A DNA stretch of 64,000 nucleotides from assembly GCA_950295325.1 (NCBI GenBank), contig OX485807.1, forward strand, positions 3,600,501 to 3,664,500, given 5' to 3'. Numbering within the stretch: position 1 is the first letter of the stretch; each line of letters starts with the position of its first letter. The notes below the pieces were generated by a model. That model worked only from the letters and a program-made list of their open reading frames with translations. It did not search any database and was not told where the DNA came from. Source of the stretch: Polytrichum commune. Its lineage: Eukaryota > Streptophyta > Polytrichopsida > Polytrichales > Polytrichaceae. This document shows, one piece after another, positions 59,126 to 64,000 of the stretch. The position numbers and the translations under genes were made by a program.

Positions 59126-62100
59126 TCTCTAGCCGTTGAAAAATTCAGCATGATGGAAAAAGGATGTTAAAGGGCACGACTATACTCAAGTTTTTGTCTA
59201 GACTTGTTATCATTAATAAATTGAACTATGCTCTGAATATGGATGGGGAAAGATTCTTGCCTTTGGAAATTCACTGTAATTCCAATACTCTAGAATAAAT
59301 TGTGTTTTTTCTTGTTTAAACATTGTGATATCAATTTTCAAGCCTATAAAAAAAACACTCCATTATCACACCCGTACCACACTTATGCAAAATTGTTGAA
59401 GTTATCAGAAATGGGTTTGTCTACCTTACTACTTATGGCCTGGGGATTCTTCAGAGTTCATTGAACATGGAGCCCATGGATCATCATTGGCACTTCAAAT
59501 TGGACTTGGAGCGTAGGATTACCTAGCTATGAATCCCAAGCTTGAGTTGCATAGACTACCAACTCCCTCCAATGGAAGCACACCAAAATGTCGTCATGAT
59601 TTTTGGCGTGCTTTTGGAATTTAAAGTTGCTGGGCCCGTCACCCCAATATTTTGCCATAAAAGTGTGGTAGGAGGGGCACCCGCAATGAGTGTTGTGGCT
59701 CACATGATTTGTGCTAGTCTTATGGAGAGCATGAAGGAGGGTCAAAAACAATGATGTGGTGGCATTGCCTAGTACGCATGGTATACATACAAGAATAACT
59801 TTTATATATTAGTGTCATTGAGTTAGCTTCATATGAGGCGGGGGGCAAGTCATGCTTGCATACTAGAAGCCCGAAATTGCCACATTGGATTAGAATTCCT
59901 TTGCCACAACTTGTTGAATTGAAACCTTCTTGTCCATAAAATTTTACTTCTTCACTTTTAGACCTTTTTTATTTTTTATTTTTTATTATGGATCATAATA
60001 GACCCCACAAGACCTTGATGATGTTGGTAAGCTGATTTCTAGGTCAAACAGTGGGGGCGGAAAACTTCCCTTATCCCAAGTGGGTGTGAAGCAAAGACTT
60101 TGTAGGGGACCTTGTCCGTTCAATCCAAATAAAATACTTATACTAATTTAAGAACAAACACTTTCTAGTTTTTTTTGATAAACCATTTCTCTAGCCCTCA
60201 ATACACGAGGTTATTAATAGTTGAGTTGTGATAGCACTAAATGTTCGAAAAAATGTCACAACAACAACCAAGGTGGTGTGGGGCTTACATGAAATGCACA
60301 TACAATCTCATCTTCAAACTTTAGGATCCCAAGAGTAGGTGTTTTTGAACTAAAATGAGAATTATACATGTCAAATTTTGAGTCATTGGAATGCGAATAC
60401 CACTTGTGTCATGAGGAGATCATTGGCATGTGAGAACTTCATGTACCTAGATTTAAAGACCAATCTAATGGGGTCTATTAAATTGGACTTTAGGGATTGA
60501 GGGACCCTCATATTTATCTAAAGTTATATGAAATTCTATTTTTATGTGGGAGCTTTATTTCTAATAAAATTTTATATTATAATTGATAAATTAATGAGAT
60601 CCAATGTCTTCATTAACCTTTTTTATTTTTTGCTTCATTTATTCTACTACTTAAGTTTTTTTTCCTCTGCCAAATAATGACTAAAGAAAAGCACGCTAGG
60701 AATGCAATGGCGTAAAATATCAACAATGAAAAGTATCAATGCCATATACATTTTGAAATGGTTCGTAAACTCTTGTCAAAGAAATGGTAGACCATTGAAA
60801 ATGTTACCAAGGTTAAAATATTCTCCTTCTAAGGTAAATGGCACAACACTACCACCTCCGAGGCAGGGCAAGAGATGGTCTCTGTCAGTGCTACTAGCCA
60901 ATCCTGATCATTTGCTTCTTTAGAGATCTCACCGTTAGGTCCGCTACACTTGTAGTCATAGACTTTGTTGTTGGGAAGCTTTTGTGCAATGTTGGGGATG
61001 TTGGCAAACACAAGTTGGTTGAGTGAACATTATTTGGCAACAACCACTGCCGCATCTACTAGCAAGTTCACTGCCTCCTCTTCTGGCTCGGGGATTGTTG
61101 GCCAAAGCATTTTGGATGTGTGCATGGAATTTTTGCAATGTTCCCCAATTGAGGATGTAAGTGACATGGCGCTGGAACATATAGTCGAATCCATTTAGAT
61201 TGTAAGGTGGCCTTGGTTGGGAGGGGGACTTGAACCTGTGAGGGAGGGCGATCATCTATTTGTCATTTAACAATGCTAAATTTTGTTTGTTTTGCACATC
61301 AAGGCCCCCGTAAACGAGCCATGCCACAATCGTTGTTAACAACCTTGGGCGGTCTTTTGGCACATGCGACGACCTCAATATTTCTATGTTGAGATGAACG
61401 ATGGCAGAGATGGAATAAGAAGAGGAGCGCAATTCCATAATGGATTTGTGATTGATTGCAACGTCCCTCGCATGGTAATTCTTAGAAGCAAGTACCACAG
61501 TGAATGGGAATCCATATTTTAGTGAATGCTCCAACTCCCCTGAAGCTATAGGTGCTAGGGTTCAAGACTCCTAGTTTGATTGTTGCGATCCCAAGATGAT
61601 TGAACTCATGTGCATTCACTCCATGAATATCATATTGTCTTCGTCATGTTGTCCTCAACTTCTGCTACCACTATGTTCAAAGGTTTTGGAGCCTTCTATC
61701 TGGTTAGCACTGATTTCTTACACAACAACACGTCGCCCTAGCATTTACATTGCACCAAATCTTAAGATTGGGCGTTTATAATGATTGATCCCACCATAAT
61801 TCCTAAATTGTGCCTTATTCCGCAAACCATGTCCGAAGCTCAAACCTAGTTTGCTTGGCTTAAGAATATACACACCACTTGTCAATGGCCCATTGGTTGG
61901 TCAAATTCTTGCTAGACCACTCAACCCATGACCCACTAGAAAAAAATTGCTACACTGCACGTCAAGCCCAAACCCAATTTTTTGTGGTGGGTCCACATGA
62001 GGCCACCTAACTTTTGCCAAAATTTCAACCCATTCTTTGAAATTGGAATCCCTTAACAAGGGTTTCCCTATGATTCGGAGTCAAATACGATCTTGAGAGC

Positions 62101-63079
62101 ATTTAAGGGTTAACAATGGAGGTATGAGGGGGCAATCATTTTGCAAATGCTAGTCGTTGCCCCTTTTATTTGTCATAAGGTATTAAGCGTTCTCATAAAT
62201 AAAAAATTAAAGCACTGTAGGGTATAATATGATTAAGTTTTTCAATTTATGATATGTACACTCCATATTAAATTGTCGTATTGCCTTCTTCCATTACCTA
62301 ATTTGTGAACTCGTGAGCATTGGAAATATGCTTGGTTGGGCAAGACCCTTACCAAACGGCTCTACTTGGCCCTAGCTCACGTCAAAAGTTTCTCCCAACC
62401 TCAAACACAATATTTGTGAAAATGTCACATTCACATGTGACGTTTTCTTTTCTAAGACCAACTTCGTTTCTAGTCTTGTGGAATGCACTTGAACTTTGGA
62501 AAGAGTTGTAGTTGATAAAAATTTGTGTAGTTGGCAAAAGCTACCTCCAAAGACCAATTCAAACCGGCCTTCCTTGCATTCGAGAAAACGACATATATGA
62601 CATTGCCATGAATACCATGTTCTCATCTCAACACCAAATTCAAGACTTCCAATTGGATGTACTAATGTGAGTCATCTCAATGCCAAACATTTTATTGTAA
62701 TTAAACTCTGGTAGCCACCGACCATTTGGCATTGACCAACCTCCGTTGTGGACAAAACAAAAGTTGGAAATGTGAAATGGGGTGATGTACGACGCCAACA
62801 ATGATAAGATTATAAATGATCACCCAACCTAACAATGGGGTTAACTATACCCCCGGAGCAAGTTCAATTATTACTAAGAATATATTTTCATTAAATTTAG
62901 ACATAACATCAATAATTTTGAAAACATTTCATTTTAAAAGAAATGACTTATTCATTTAATTTGAGAGTCTAGAGTTTATATATATGGAAACCTAAATTGA
63001 CGTTTTATGAGATCTTATGATAATAATAATGTCAGACCTATTCAGGTGTTGCAATAGGTATAGTTGAACTACCTATTCC
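59126..63079. other. Intergenic DNA between the 325-bp repeats
   Basis: No recognised domain in any frame; the longest frames are under 100 codons. If the flanking repeats were LTRs this would be the element's interior, but no gag, integrase or reverse transcriptase block was seen. Confidence 0.4.
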
Positions 63080-63396
63080 CGTTGGGATTAAATTTTGATT
63101 AGGCTGGAACCAATAGTGCCATGACACATGTCCCTATTTTGAATGCTAAAGTGAGAAGGAAGGAGTGGTTAAAATGAGCAGTTATGGTAGACTCTAGAAA
63201 TTGATAATATGTCCATGCCAACTTTTAGTTTCAAAAAATCACAGTATTTTTAGTTTAAGGAATAAAGTTACCAAATTTTGTGCAATCCTCCTTATTTCTA
63301 TCTTCCTACACGGAATTTTTTTGCTCCACCTTGTACTTCTTCAAATCTGGCACAAAATCTCTTAAGTGATTGGTTATGGACGCCTCTACTCTAGCT
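63080..63396. repeat. About 325-bp direct repeat, copy 2
   Basis: Second copy of 58793-59125, about 4.28 kb away in the same orientation. It differs mainly by substitutions, many of them C to T or G to A relative to copy 1. Confidence 0.88.
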
Positions 63397-64000
63397 TACC
63401 ATGTGGAATATTTTCAAAGGTTGAGTCCATTGTTTAGTTTGCCAATTGGTTTGCAACTTTTGCATGGCCATGGACGTTTGTTGCCTAAGTCGTGGTGTTG
63501 AGCAACTCTTTTATACTTGATCAAGTCAACTAAAAGCCACAAGTGACTTTGATTCCTTGACAAAAATCTGAGCTTAATTTGGTCCATAAAATTATTTTAA
63601 GATATAGAACTACTTGATATGAGTGTGTATACACGTGGTTGATTTGCGGACTTCCCACACAGCTGGGTCAAAGTAAGAAATAAATATAGCATCACCTTTT
63701 AAAAAATTGACTTAATTATTCCAACTCACAACTTGATGAACTGTACTAAATTGTGGGGAAATCTCTAAAGGGCACTTCACACTATGGCTGAAGGTCGAGA
63801 GCCCGTCGATTTCCACCAATCAGATTGTAAAAAACCAAGAGTTCAGCCTCTCGTTCCTTCACACTAAGGTCAAAGTCCAAAGGTTGTTGCAATTTAAAAT
63901 GCTTACTTTTTGAAGAAGGCGACGGACTCTCGAAGGAAGTTTGGGTCAGACGGGAATGGAAACCCAAACTATGGTCGAGAGACCGTTGGTTGTTTTCCAT
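63397..64000. other. End of window, no gene recognised
   Basis: A minus-strand frame of 72 residues (63782-64000, starting MENNQRSLDHS) begins at the window edge and may be cut off by it. It is polar and Ser-rich and resembles no family I know. GGTCGAGAG recurs at 63790 and 63973, hinting at repeat DNA. Confidence 0.3.

Noticed and set aside
58793-63396. Complete LTR retrotransposon bounded by the 325-bp repeats
   Set aside because: No gag, protease, integrase or reverse transcriptase block, polypurine tract or target duplication was found.

Overview
The window is nuclear DNA from a land plant. Five protein genes are split by short GT-AG introns, and their families are plant-specific or plant-typical: a plant-type protein-L-isoaspartate methyltransferase (PIMT), the mitochondrial aminopeptidase ICP55, a DUF3755 protein with a SANT-like segment, and two CASP-like membrane proteins. 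The tRNA-Ala is also plant-like. Most introns are under about 600 bases and the intergenic DNA is AT-rich and full of old repeats. A seedless plant (moss, liverwort or lycophyte) is plausible, but that is a weak inference and no species is claimed.

Layout: 1-3131 is non-coding apart from a 415-bp terminal-inverted-repeat element. PIMT (3132-6218, +) carries an antisense tRNA-Ala(AGC) in one intron. 6219-11030 holds a tandem duplication, a decayed pogo/Tigger transposon with its inverted ends and a possible small MITE. ICP55 (11031-15600, -) and the DUF3755 gene (17331-19672, -) follow. From 19.7 to 48 kb the window is mostly repeats: a PIF/Harbinger remnant, a 310-bp tandem array, a Ty1/copia element with both LTRs and its target duplication but no reverse transcriptase, a hairpin-bearing 150-bp satellite, a MITE and many diverged duplicated segments. 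Two CASP-like genes (48082-49854 and 54010-55364, both -) form a tandem pair. The last 8.6 kb holds a second MITE of the same family and a 325-bp direct repeat pair, and no recognised gene.

The genes do not form a pathway. PIMT repairs damaged aspartyl residues, ICP55 trims mitochondrial proteins after presequence cleavage, the DUF3755 protein is probably nuclear, and the CASP-like proteins are four-span membrane scaffolds. The strongest structural theme is local tandem duplication, which recurs in exon 1 of PIMT, inside introns of two genes, upstream or downstream of others, and in the intergenic DNA.

Exon coordinates were worked out by hand from splice consensus, reading phase and family similarity. 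Every spliced frame closes exactly, but no transcript evidence was available. Repeat similarity was judged by eye.
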